A model generated the notes under the pieces. The model was not told the DNA's origin and made no database searches. It worked only from the letters and a program-made list of their open reading frames with translations. A stretch of DNA of 64,000 nt from Gavia stellata (Eukaryota; Chordata; Aves; Gaviiformes; Gaviidae): positions 186,001 to 250,000 of the forward strand of contig NC_082633.1 in the NCBI RefSeq assembly GCF_030936135.1. Direction: 5' to 3'. Position 1 is the stretch's first letter; each line of letters starts with the position of its first letter. Made by a program: the position numbers and the translations under genes. Below are positions 24,801-35,634 of the stretch, one piece after another.

Positions 24801-27800
24801 CATGCAGCCCCCACCCATGCTCTACTTTTAACTATACATCTGTTAACTTTTTCTCTCTCGCTCTCATTCCCATAGGTTTCTTTCTGAATCTGATGTCAAA
24901 ATGTTATTTAAGCTTTCATTAACCGTGTTTTGCATTGTAGATGAAAACTTCCATATCAACTGTTGTAGGTGGAAATACTTACTGGTTAGCTTATAACCTG
25001 TAGCAGCAATAACAGCTGTATTAAGAAATAAAGTTACAAGGAATGCCGTCATCCAAGGTGAAGTGGAAGGAAAGAAGACATCTGTAAAATAGAAATGGTG
25101 TTACTTTCAGTGAATGTTTGTGAAACAGCTATGACAGGCTCCAGTGGCCAAAGCATATGCATCTAGCGCCATTTTATTTGCTGTGATGTATCCTTTACGG
25201 TCTCCTCCTGCCACCCTTGAATGCTGCACGTCTCCCCTGAATCCCAAAACATCCATATGCTGCACTGCCAGCTATTCCAGGCCATCAGAGATAGTATTAG
25301 ATGCCTATGCGCAGGCAATCAAACTGTGCTCCTACACTGCATAGACTCATACTCGTTCAGACTCAGCCTGCCATGGGTAGAGGCATGTTTGGAAAAGCTA
25401 CCCCTTTATGAGGGATATGTGCTGAGCAGCCCATCTCTGAGGCTGGTATTTGCACTGTTGAACCATGAGGTGAAGTTTTCAGCAAAGCAGAACTGTCTTC
25501 AATGGCAATTCAGATGGAAAAAAAGGATCCCCCTCTTCCCTTTTTGACGTAAAATTGCCTACTTTCCAAGCTAGGAATCATCTAGAGGGAGGCACTTGCT
25601 GAAGCTCAGAGTAATCATTGAGGTGTTAGGGAGGGAGAAGGGGATGGGAGCAGACACTCAGCATTTCCTATCAGCATACTCCAGCTGTCTCAGCTCATTG
25701 TGCTGGGTGCCTTGGCAGCATAGTAGGGCCTTTGTTCTCCTCATTGGCACTTCTAAATCCTTCCCTCTCCAAACTGGCCCGGTGCTCTCAGGCGGCAGCT
25801 GATGAGAGCTCTGCATTAGTATTTATAGTTAGGATGTATCGTGAAGGTAACAAGTAATCCAAGACATAAAGATGGACTTCTTATCATGTTACCCGTCTAA
25901 ATCCTAGTTGTTCGTGCTTGGGCTGGGTGTCCAGGATCACTCCAGAGTCAATGGAGAGACAACGGACAGGAGCCTACCAACTGGTCCCGACAGTGACTGA
26001 TCTTGGAGGTCACTCACCTGAAATCAGGACTCGGGATTCACACATTGCATTGAGTAGATTATTGACTACTCTGCAGGAGACTTCCTTGTCCAATCCTGGT
26101 TCGAGATTCATGGAACTTACAACATCAAAAACACCTGAAGAAGTCTTCGTGCTTTGGGTGGTCACTTTCTCCTTCCGTGTCTGTCCTTTGCTGTTCAGCC
26201 AAACTACTTTGGGCTCTGGAAACCATCCCTGTGACTTGCAGGTGAGGCGGATGCCCTGGCCCATGTGACCATCCAGGAAAACTGGAGACTCATCACCTTT
26301 AGCTATCGAACAGCAAACGAACAAACTCCAACAAACAGGAGACAAGATATTCTCTCACCAAACAGTACATGGTGGGAAGGTCTTCCCCAGATTTATCAAT
26401 AAACACTGAGTGTAAATTAATCAGATTTGAAATTTTAGTTCTCATTAAATTGCTAGTAAATAGCTCTTCCTGCATTACATTAAAATGGGACATTTGTACG
26501 TAACCTTCCTTTTACAGTCCTGATAGAGACGGATCTTTGGACTGATTTTTGTTATCTCCATGAACAACTGGAATTAAAATAAAGTAGCATTGCACTGATT
26601 GGAAATTTGTTGGTAAAACAAAATTGGACGACACCATGAATAGATGAAAATTGGAATACTGTACAGAAAATGAGACGATGTGTAGGGCAAGAGTGTGAGA
26701 AATGTGTTGCAGTGCCAAATGCAGTTTCGGTCAGGCTTCAGTTGCTTCACCTCTGCAACAACAGGCTTGTTTTACCATAGGATTCATCTCTCTCCTGCCT
26801 TTACATGTTTTAATGCCAAGGTGTTGACTACACTCCCTCTGTAACATGTGAAAAAAAGACATCTATGACTATTCAGAGTCTGCTGGCAATAGACGTAGCC
26901 TAAGCTATAGCAGAGGCTGGTCTGTCACATGGCTAAGCGCAAGTGAGATGAATCCAACTCATTGGTACCCCACAGACCTTTCTGATGTTATACAACTGGA
27001 CTGAGGAAGAAGTGGCAAATGCCTGCCATTCCACTCACCTGCCACATCCAGGTCAACCACCACTGCATCATACCAATTCTCAAAAAAGACACTGCAGGTG
27101 TATTTCCCTTTGTCCGAGAGCATGACATTTTTCAGGTGAAGAGACAAGTTTCCCTCATTAAATTCAGACTGAAAAAAATTGGTCCTGCCCTGGTACGTCT
27201 CGTCCTCATAAACTGGATTGTATGTGTTTTTTCCAGCATAACTGGTCACATCAATTTGTTTTGAGTTTCCAGTAAATACCCATTGAATGGAAAGTCTCTC
27301 AGGGATTATCTTAACTTTCAGCTGACAGGGCAGGATGACTCCTTTCCCAATGACTCCAATGACAGGCTTGTCAGGAGGGATGATTTTATACTGGCCTGCA
27401 AGAAGATATAGATGTAAATCTTACCTGTCACAGAATCATAGAATCATGGAATAGTTTGGGTTGGAAGGGACCATTAAAGGTCATCTAGTCCAACTGACCT
27501 GCAGTGAGCAGGGACATCTTCAAAGAGATCAGGTGGCTCAGAGCCCCGTCCAACCTAACCTGGGATGTTTCTGGGGATGGGGCATCTGCCAGCTCTCTGG
27601 GCAACCTGTGCCAGTGTTTCATCACTCACATTGTAAAAAATTTCTTCCTTATATCTAGTTGGAATCTACTCTCCTTTAGTTTAAAACCGTTACCCCTTGT
27701 CCTACTGCTACAGGCCCTGCTAAAAATTCTGCCCTCATCTTTCTTATAAGCCCCCTTTAAGTATAGAAAGGCTGTAATAAGGTCTCCCTGGAGCCTTCCC

Positions 27801-28788
27801 TTCTCCAGGCTGAACAATCCCAGCTCTCTCAGCCTTTCCTCACAGGAGAGGTGTTCCATCCCTCTGATCATTTTTGTGGCCTCCTCTGGACCTGCTCCAA
27901 CAGGTCCGTGTCTTTCCCGTGCTGGGGACTCCAGAGCTGGACTCAGTACTGTCACAAATGTTCTCATTAGCACTTCCTGGAGGAAACTAGAATGCATACA
28001 GGTACGTGAATGCAAGAAAAAGTAGCTATTCTGCTCTGGTAAAAATCAATAAATCAGAAAATGCTCTGGACCAGGATGTTATCTCAAGAGCAAGTTCCAT
28101 AATCTCCCACTGTAAAGCCTAGTTTACCAGGCATAGACTGACGGGACAAGAGGATTGGAGAGGAAGATATCCTGTGACAGTAATCACATCACATCTCTGC
28201 AGGTCCACATGAGCATCTACAAGCACAGTTTTGTAACTGAAGGCTCCTGCCATCCTTTGCCATCCTTCACCACTACCAGTTAGCCTAAGAACATAGCGTA
28301 ACCTCAGGGAGATGCTGCTGAAAATACTGAACTCAGTCTGTAGACTGTTTCAGGCTATTATATCTATTTATAATCCCATGTTGAAGGTTTAAGTGAGTCT
28401 TTAGTATTGCCTACGCCTTGTGCCATCTGCGTGATTGAAGTGTATTAAGATTTCGTGTAATGTTACTGTTTGTTTCTGGCTTCAGAAAATGAGTGGAGGG
28501 AATGGTAGGTGTCTGCTATATATATACAAAAAAAATCAGGTATCGCTACAAATATGTTGCAAATAAAATAAGCATTGCCACCCCACCCCCAGCCCCCTAC
28601 TTTTAAAATTATTTATTTATTTATTTATTCATTTTCTTTCTAGATCTATCCACTAACTCCGGAAATTAGATGTATTTTTAAATCAAATTGTGATTAGAAC
28701 AAGACCTAGATTTACCTGTGACTGAATGAATTATCTGTAGGAAGATAATCATGTGAAGGGTTGTTGACCACTGATATCTGGAACCCAT
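18313..28788 (-). CDS. Butyrophilin-like gene A (IgV-IgC-TM-stalk-B30.2), 11 coding exons, 500 aa
   Basis: Coding exons in transcription order: 28788-28716, 27395-27039, 26296-26018, 25081-24983, 24568-24542, 23802-23776, 22573-22547, 20196-20170, 19596-19576, 19395-19369 and 18851-18313. Each has AG/GT borders, every intron is phase 1, and the total is 1,503 nt with one terminal TAA. The predicted type I membrane protein has a signal peptide (1-24), V-set domain (25-143, Cys48/Cys125, Trp63), C-set domain (144-236, Cys163/Cys218), TM exon (237-269), a stalk of short modules (270-321) and B30.2 (322-500). Vertebrate butyrophilins have this order and act as immune-regulatory ligands on the cell surface; that role is inferred from family only. 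It is head-to-head with gene B, 10.7 kb apart. A CR1 fragment lies in one intron. No break is seen. Exons were joined by eye, without transcript support. Confidence 0.88.
19369..24568 (-). CDS. Gene A stalk micro-exons (27, 27, 27, 27, 21, 27 nt)
   Basis: Six phase 1-1 exons: 24542-24568, 23776-23802, 22547-22573, 20170-20196, 19576-19596 and 19369-19395, each with AG and GT borders. They add modules of 9 or 7 residues rich in K, R and E (for example ELLKAEL and KICLKEEL), forming a charged, partly helical cytoplasmic linker before B30.2. Chicken BTN and BG genes are known for such tiny cytoplasmic exons. Gene B has one more 27-nt exon here, which I could not find in gene A. The last exon lies just inside the homogenised arm. 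Confidence 0.82.
21640..22495 (+). mobile_element. CR1 3' fragment in a gene A intron
   Basis: Begins within the RT C-terminal region (GACCTGGACAGGCTGG), carries a frameshifted ORF2 end and a G-run at 22,169-22,182, and ends TTCTGTGATTCTGTGAT. It is antisense to gene A, between the exons at 22,547 and 20,170. Confidence 0.88.
24983..25081 (-). CDS. Gene A exon 4: transmembrane segment
   Basis: A 99-nt phase 1-1 exon between TTTTACAG and GTAAGT. It encodes a short FFPSTSPW juxtamembrane stretch and about 20 hydrophobic residues ending in GYKLT. Its length matches the TM exon of gene B (44,825-44,923) and of the BG-like units (55,412-55,510). Confidence 0.9.
26018..26296 (-). CDS. Gene A exon 3: C-set Ig domain
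   Basis: A 279-nt phase 1-1 exon after a CTAAAG acceptor and before GTGAGT. It contains [17 protein letters not shown] and EVSCRVVNN, the hallmark cysteine/tryptophan pattern of butyrophilin membrane-proximal IgC domains. The same 93-codon exon occurs in gene B. Confidence 0.93.
27039..27395 (-). CDS. Gene A exon 2: V-set Ig domain
   Basis: A 357-nt phase 1-1 exon bounded by TTGCAG and GTGAGT. It has the V-set cysteine pair (LPCQ and YTCSV), the core tryptophan (IQWVF), and the SDKGKYTC stretch common in BTN/BG/MOG V domains. The DETYQGR motif is shared with gene B. By eye the domain is only about half identical to that of gene B. Confidence 0.93.
27429..27955 (-). mobile_element. CR1 3' fragment in gene A intron 1
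   Basis: Starts CACAGAATCATAGAATCAT (reverse complement of the CR1 terminus). It contains the antisense ORF2 C-terminal region with frame breaks (reads [16 protein letters not shown] on the minus strand). It lies 34 nt upstream of the V exon acceptor. Confidence 0.87.
28716..28788 (-). CDS. Gene A exon 1: start codon and signal peptide
   Basis: ATG at 28788-28786 opens 24 codons ending in a split glycine codon before a GTAAA donor. The peptide starts MGSRYQW and has a hydrophobic core (HMIIFLQII), typical of a signal peptide. The length (73 nt) and phase match gene B exon 1 exactly, which supports this start. No in-frame upstream ATG was needed. Confidence 0.87.
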
Positions 28789-31700
28789 CGCCTTGCAGTT
28801 TTGTAAGACATCAATAAGAAAAACTTCCAGGGCAAATCTTACCAGATTCCTGTAATCTTTTCAAGCACAGAACAGAAAATGAGAAGGGTGAGTCAAAGTA
28901 GAGCCATATGCTTCTCTATATATCGCCCTATATGAAGGGACACAAAGACAAATCCTCAGAGGCATTTAGGTACCTTTGACTAATATTAGGAAAAAGACAG
29001 AATAAGCTGTTTTTAACGGAAGTCAGTCAATTAAGTTGTGATTCTAAGAATTACACTTGGCCACCAGAGAAAAGAGAGGTATTTTTGAGACTTAGAAGGA
29101 TGCTATATTGGATCTTAAGGGTACTTCACAGGCCTGGTCCCCAAGTGTCCATGAGACACTCAGTGTTCAGGAAACTTCTAGCCAGGATAGCAACATTTTT
29201 CTAGATGTCATGAGATTAAATCAAAACCCAATAGGATGTGTCTAACTTCAGGCAGGGGAGACCATGAGGCAGACAGACGTCTTTAAAAAGCTCATTCATT
29301 TCCAAGTCTTGCTAGAAACAACCTATTGATTGCTGTAAAGAAAGTCAGAGAGGATACACTGACATGCAGATTCTAGGGGTGTAAATTTATGTGTACAGAA
29401 TCTCACCCAATGTTTCAACAGTTTTTTCCTCCATCCAGAGCTTTTCATGTGAACTCTGAAAAAAATTAGACCGACCTAGCCTACTCGTATCACTAAAGTC
29501 AACATGGGAAGGGACTGGTTTCCGTAGATCCCAGAAGCACTTCTGTTCGTATGCAAGGTCTGCAGAATTCACTTGGTGTTCTCTTCCTTGTGAAGGCTAA
29601 GCCAAGCGCATATTTGCTTTCCTAACAAAGGAGAAGCATGAAGCAGTAAAGAGTCAAGAAGGAAGCTAGGGATTGCGACTGCATAATGCCAAGCCTGTTG
29701 TCGTAATCTGCACTCATTTATTGCTATGCCTGTTGAATGATTAACTATTCACCAGAGTGCAAAGTTAGCTTTTCTAAGATCTAGAGTGAATGAAGGAAGA
29801 ATAAAAAGCATTAAAAACTGCAGCAAAGGTACAGAGCCTTGTCTGTCTTGCTTTTGATTTATTTCTATTTTACATGCCTCCAAATAAAGCTAAAGGCTCT
29901 CAGACACAGACCAAACATTATTTTTAAAAAAGGAAAGACAGAACATAAATGCCACAGATTTGCACCATTCACCAGCTGGAAAATTTAGCAAAGATTTATT
30001 GCTTGCACATACATGAATGTAAAAATCTGTATCCTTTATATTATCTGCAAAATAAATTTATACTTAAGTAATACTTCATTAATTAAGAATATCTGTCTCA
30101 TGGCATATATCATAAGTCATATTGGTATATGCCTACCAGACAAAGACATAACAAGTCGATATCCATGACACAAAAAGAGCAAATAAATTTGCTTTCATAA
30201 GTAGAAATATGTTTCAGAATCAGCACATTGCAGTCCTCAAACCAACCCCATCCATCACAACCGTTTCAGCAAACTATTTCTTTTGAGCAAATAACAATTT
30301 GCATTTCAGTGACTAATCTCTTTAATACAGTTTGCTAGCAAGTAGCTTCTGATTCAAAATCAGAATCATAGATCAGATTTAGGCATTATCCGCTCTTAAG
30401 CAAGCAGACTGTTTTATTCATTATATTAATGCAATGTATTACAGTCACTACAGACTGTTTTATTCATTACATTAAGGCAGTAAATAAAAAGAAACTTAAC
30501 TGATCTTTAACAAGTTCATTAAAATGACTCCCAAAAATGACAGTAACGTATTCCCACGGATCCAGACAAGAAAGAAGCTTTTTTAATTCCAAACTGGGCT
30601 CATTCCCTGGGGGCTGTAGATAGTAAACCACTAGCTCAATATTCATGCAAACCCCTCCAAAAACCTAATCACGAGCAATTCTGTTTCAGCCAGACTTGAA
30701 TTCCTTACCTGAATAGCAAGATCCAAAGTATCCATTTTAAATTCAGCATGGATTATGGAAGTGAGGAACCTTTGGCTTGTATTACTTGAACATCTGTACT
30801 TTCTTTTTCTATATCTATAGAGGGGATAGACTTCACTAATTTTCTCACTGAAGTTTACAAGTGCTGAAACCTGAACTTGCACCACGAGCAATTTTTTGCT
30901 GTTGGGTGCAATATTCCAGCCAATACCTGCAGATACCAACAACCTATAGTAGGAGATATCCAAAGTCTTGATTTGCTTACACACCTAGGTCCAAAGTACA
31001 GCAAGAGGATTATGTTTTAAATCTTTTTGTACCTGTGCTGTGCAACTCCTTTTCTAGTATGGCATTCCAACAATTAAATAAAACTGAGAAAACAGCATGA
31101 ATGGGAGGTAGAAAAACCAAAATGGAGTGTTGCGTGAGCCCATTACCCACTAGTATGATTTGAAACTATACAAGACAGAGACCAGGTAGGAAACCATAGC
31201 AATTTAGAAATTGCACAATTTAGAACTTTAATATGCCAGACCTTATGATTCAATTACACCAGCTTTATTTATGTATTAGAGAGAGAGAGGATGATCTGTA
31301 CCGAGCAGGAAAATGACATGATTTACAAGACTCAGACCCTTCACAGAGAAAAAGACTAATGAACATCTAAATGTGGCTCAGTTCCCCTTCACTTAAAGGT
31401 GGGATGGATTCTGCATACAAAAGAGTTGCAGGCATGGGGCCACACCTAGATTTAAAACTCTGGAGGTTTTTTATGGACTCCAGACAAGATTGATCATGTT
31501 GTAGAGCTGCCTGTCCCTCCTTTGACTGTTGAGGGAGAATAAACTTCCAGCTGAGACCCAAAGCCTCATCTTCAAACAGCCAAGGTCACAGCAGCTTAAT
31601 TGAACCCAGGGAATCCAGGACTGTGACTCCTTTAAAAAAATACAGTGGTTTATCGTATCGTGAGATGAATCATAACTCAAAATCCACTGTCTTTCACAAT

Positions 31701-34087
31701 CTCTGGAAAATAAGTGTCTGTCTCACATGAAGATTATCACTGAAAATGCAGGCACCTCTCTCCACAGACATGGCATTGAGAACCATCCTGATAAATTAAT
31801 GGAAAGCTAAATCTTGACACATGGAGGTGGGCTCCCATTATCAAACACCTGACCAAAACCCACAGTTTTCTGATTATTTGCATTTGTTCCCTTACACACT
31901 ACATTCTCAAAAATACGCCAAATATGTTTTTAAAATTACATGTACACCATCTCTATGCAATAAAGAGATGGGAACTTAGAAAGAGGTATTGCTTTCACTG
32001 GATGTACTGTAAAAAAGCTGTAAATAGTAACTTTTTTTTTCTAAAGAGTAACTCCTCTGTTGTGGAAAAGAAAGTACTGTCTTACTGTCTCTTTAACTGA
32101 AGGGATTGGTTATTTTTCTAATCATGCCTTTAGTGTGCAGTTGCAGTTCTCTTACAAAACCAGCCAGGTCGTATTTTCAGAAGCACTGCTAGATTAGGCT
32201 CATACTAGGTGATACCAAACCACCACTTTGTTACCTATGCCAGATAGCTTCTGATGAGTGACATTAAAATCTTCTCAGGAAGATTCTGCCTAACTCCGGA
32301 AGATTTCTGCCTAACTAACACATTAGTTAGGCAGAAAAAACCTGCTGTCAATACTTCTCCCTGCTAAGTCCAAACTTGAGTTTGCTTTGGTGATGTCCTG
32401 TTCTGTTTGCAAATTTTTAGACTTGTTTTCTAATAATTTGTGATGACAATAGACAGTGCAGTAAAAGTATTAGAGTTAAAAATAAACCAGTTAATTTTCT
32501 CAAAAATCTATAATGACTTATTATATGGAAGCATCTACGTTATTACAGCTTCAACTTGTTCTCTGTTATTCAGGTAAACAAATTCTATCAGAGAGCCCAG
32601 ACAGTCCCACTTCATGTCTTTATGAAGCATATATTAATTTTTTTTTTTTCTGGTCAACAAACAAAGTTTCCTTTCGTATATCATAATGCGAGTCATGTAT
32701 ACCAGGAGAATTGGTCAGATCTAAAATATTCCTGCCTTAATTTCTTCAAACTGAATCAAATTTGGCAGAACCAAGAAGCTGTGCTTAAAAGGTGTACAGA
32801 CTTTGGTCTGGGTCATTAAAAATCTCCCTGGCAGAATATTGCATTCCTGGGCATTAGCAGCACCATCCAAACCTGGAGGATGTGGGGAGTCCAGTTGAGA
32901 AATTCAACCCTAACTACTATGATGATCTCAGACAACCGTTCCTCCACCTGCATCCCTCAGCAAGTTAATTCGTGCTTTCTATGTGCCCATTTTCTAGATG
33001 GGGTCATCACTGATGAGGTTGCAAGATGGACCTGTGGAATTCACCCCGTCAATGATGACTCCGTCTAGGAAATGTCAAGATTCACATGACAAAACATCAC
33101 ATTTTGCATTCTTGATGCCATTGTGGGCTCCATCATTCAGCAGGTTTATTTTCAAGCAAACTCCTCTGTGCTTTCTTCAGTTTTGTCTCTGGAAAGGTCA
33201 TCTTGCAAAACTCCTTTGCTATGTGATTGTAGGATTTAACACAAGTGCACCAGTACCAGATGTCCTGGTGTAAGAAGAAAAAAAATATTTTTTTATTTAG
33301 TTATCTTGGTGAGTGTTTGCGAGTAGGTTCAACTGAGCATTCAGCAAAACCCAACCTTGAGTGACGGGGACACTCTCTTTGTATCAAATGTGCCGGTGGA
33401 GGTTCTTAGGAGGTTATTTTATTTTATTTTATTTTATTTTATTTTATTTTATTATTTTATTTTATTTTATTTTATTTTATTTATTTTATTTTCCTGGACA
33501 GCATTTCAGCTAGGTCAAGAACTCCAGCTATTCAGTTACTGCAAGGAAACAGATTATGACTGTAGCCCTACTACATAGATTAATTCCCTTGGAACAGCAC
33601 AAATACTTGACTTTCCCTAGACAAATAAGCAACAGTTTTCACAGACCTTACAGAAACTTCATAGCTCTGAGAAACTCTACTGCTTAATCAAATTTGGATA
33701 AAATTCATCAAATTAGCCTCAAAAGTTAGAAGTGTGAAAGAGTTGGGCACAATTTACCTTCATAATCTTTGTTTCCATGGTCATGCCTTTGTTTCAAGAA
33801 ATAAAAAAAAAATCTGGCAAAACACCTAATGAGCATTTTGGGTGGCATTTTCAGTCAACAGTAGGTTTTGTATGTCCATGGCAAAAAGAAAGAAAAACAG
33901 GACAAAAGACGCGCCCAAAAAACCCCTCCAAACCACCCCCCCAAAAAAAATAAAGCACACTATTATACTGCTGCACATAAAAGCTCTGTGACATCCTCTT
34001 TTCAAGAATCTTTGGTGCAATCTGGATATAGGAAAAGAGACAGTAGCCTCCTGAGAGCACTAAATGCTTGTTCACAGGATGGCCAGG
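28789..34087. other. Intergenic region upstream of gene A: nothing recognised except a microsatellite
   Basis: AT-rich, 5.3 kb. No conserved coding exon, RNA gene or transposon terminus was recognised apart from the (TTTTA)n tract at 33.4 kb. The gene A promoter must lie near 28.8-29 kb, but I see no clear core element. Confidence 0.5.
33414..33493 (+). repeat. (TTTTA)n microsatellite
   Basis: About 80 bp of TTTTA units with two 4-base slips. Confidence 0.95.
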
Positions 34088-34682
34088 TGTTGTGGTTTAA
34101 CCACAGGTGGCAACTAAGCACCACACAGCCGCTCGCTTACTCCCCCCGAGGTGGGATGGGGGAGAGAATTGGAAGAGTAAAAGTGAGAAAACTCGTGGGT
34201 CGAGATAAAGCCAGTTTAATAGGTAAAGCAAAAACCGTGCAAGGAAGCAAAGCAAAGCAAGGAATTCATTCACCACTTCCCATTGGCAGGCAGGTGTTAG
34301 TCATCTCCAGGAAAGCAGGGCTCCATCACGCGTAACGGTTACTTGGGAAGACAAACGCCATCGGTCTGAACATGCCCCCGCTCCTTCTTCTTCCCCCTAC
34401 TTTATATACTGAGCATGATGTCATACGGTATGGGATATCCCTTTGGTCAGTTGGGGTCAGCTATCCCAGCTGCGTCCCCTCCCAACTTCTTGTGCACCCC
34501 CAGCTGTCTCGCTGGTGGGGCGGTGTGAGAAGCAGAAAAGACCTTGGCGCTGTGTGAGCGCTGCTCAGCAGTAGCAAAAACATCCCTGTATTACCAACAC
34601 TGTTTCCAGCAGAAATCCAAAACCCAGCCCCACACCAGCTACTATGAAGAAAATTAACCCTACCCCAGCCAAAACCAGCACA
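34088..34682 (-). mobile_element. Solo ERVL-type LTR with 5-bp target duplication
   Basis: On the minus strand it runs TGTGCTGGTTTTGGC ... CCACAACA (595 bp). CCAGG precedes (34,083-34,087) and follows (34,683-34,687) the element, a perfect 5-bp duplication. I recognise the sequence as a common avian ERVL LTR type; the subfamily is not assigned. Confidence 0.88.
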
Positions 34683-35173
34683 CCAGGAGTCAAAAAAACC
34701 AAAGGATAAAAATGAGAGGAAAGTTGACTGAATTTTTTTTCTAATCTCCAACAGGACATAAAAAGAACAATGTGGAAAAAAAATCCCAACACTACCAAGA
34801 TCCAGATATATTTGCAAACAGTGGGAAACACTTGAGTGTATGATAGAAAAGAAGTACCCTGCTGAGTTGTTCATAACATACTTGTAAGTCTTACTGCAGT
34901 GCTTTCTGGCTAAACGCTGGTTGAACAGAGAACGATTTTGCACAGGAGAATGAGGACGACCATCCCTACCTTGTTCCAGCTAGGAGTGTAAAGAGATGAA
35001 TTGGGACGCAAGAAGCTATTTTGGTATGAATCTTGGTAGCTACCTTTTCCCTAGTCATACTCCCCAGTCCTCTCTAGCCCTATTGGATGTGAAAAATGCA
35101 ATCACAAGCTTCAGTGGTAATAAAGATATGAGGACAAAGGTTCACCACAACCTGCTGCCTCCCTGGGGCCCGG

Positions 35174-35578
35174 GTGAGGGAGGTCATGAGGAAACTCCCC
35201 AGTCTGGTACGGCCCACCGATTACTACCCGCTGGTAGTTTTGCAGGTTGGCAGTGAGGAGATAGAGCAAAGAAGCGTGAAAGGGATGAAGAAGGACTTTA
35301 AGGCACTGGGGAGACTGATTGATGGATCGGGTGCGCAGGTGGTGTTTTCTGCAATCCCTTCAGTGGCGGGGAGGAACACTGAAAGGAATAAGAAAGCAAA
35401 CATGGTCAACGCGTGGCTCAGAGACTGGTGCCACCAGAGGAATTTTGGATTCTTTGACCATGGGGTGGTCTCCGTGGCACCGGGCCTGCTGAGTGCAGGC
35501 GGTGTCCAGCTGTCCCCAAGGGGGAAAAGAATCCTTGCCCGTAAGTTGGCAAACCTCATCAGGAGGGCTTTAAACTAG
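35174..35578 (+). pseudogene. CR1 ORF1 C-terminal part
   Basis: Open 134-codon end of ORF1 with the conserved LVRPTDYYPL and FFDHG...LSAGGVQLSPRGKR stretches of the esterase-like region found in CR1 ORF1. The N-terminal part is missing through 5' truncation; the frame extends a little further upstream without an ATG. Confidence 0.75.
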
Positions 35579-35634
35579 ACTCGAAGGGGGAAGGGGATGA
35601 AGCCAGGCTACCCAGAGGTGAGCCTAGGGGAGAC

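Noticed and set aside
33868-34335. 155-codon frame
   Set aside because: Runs from low-complexity sequence into the ERVL LTR. No domain.
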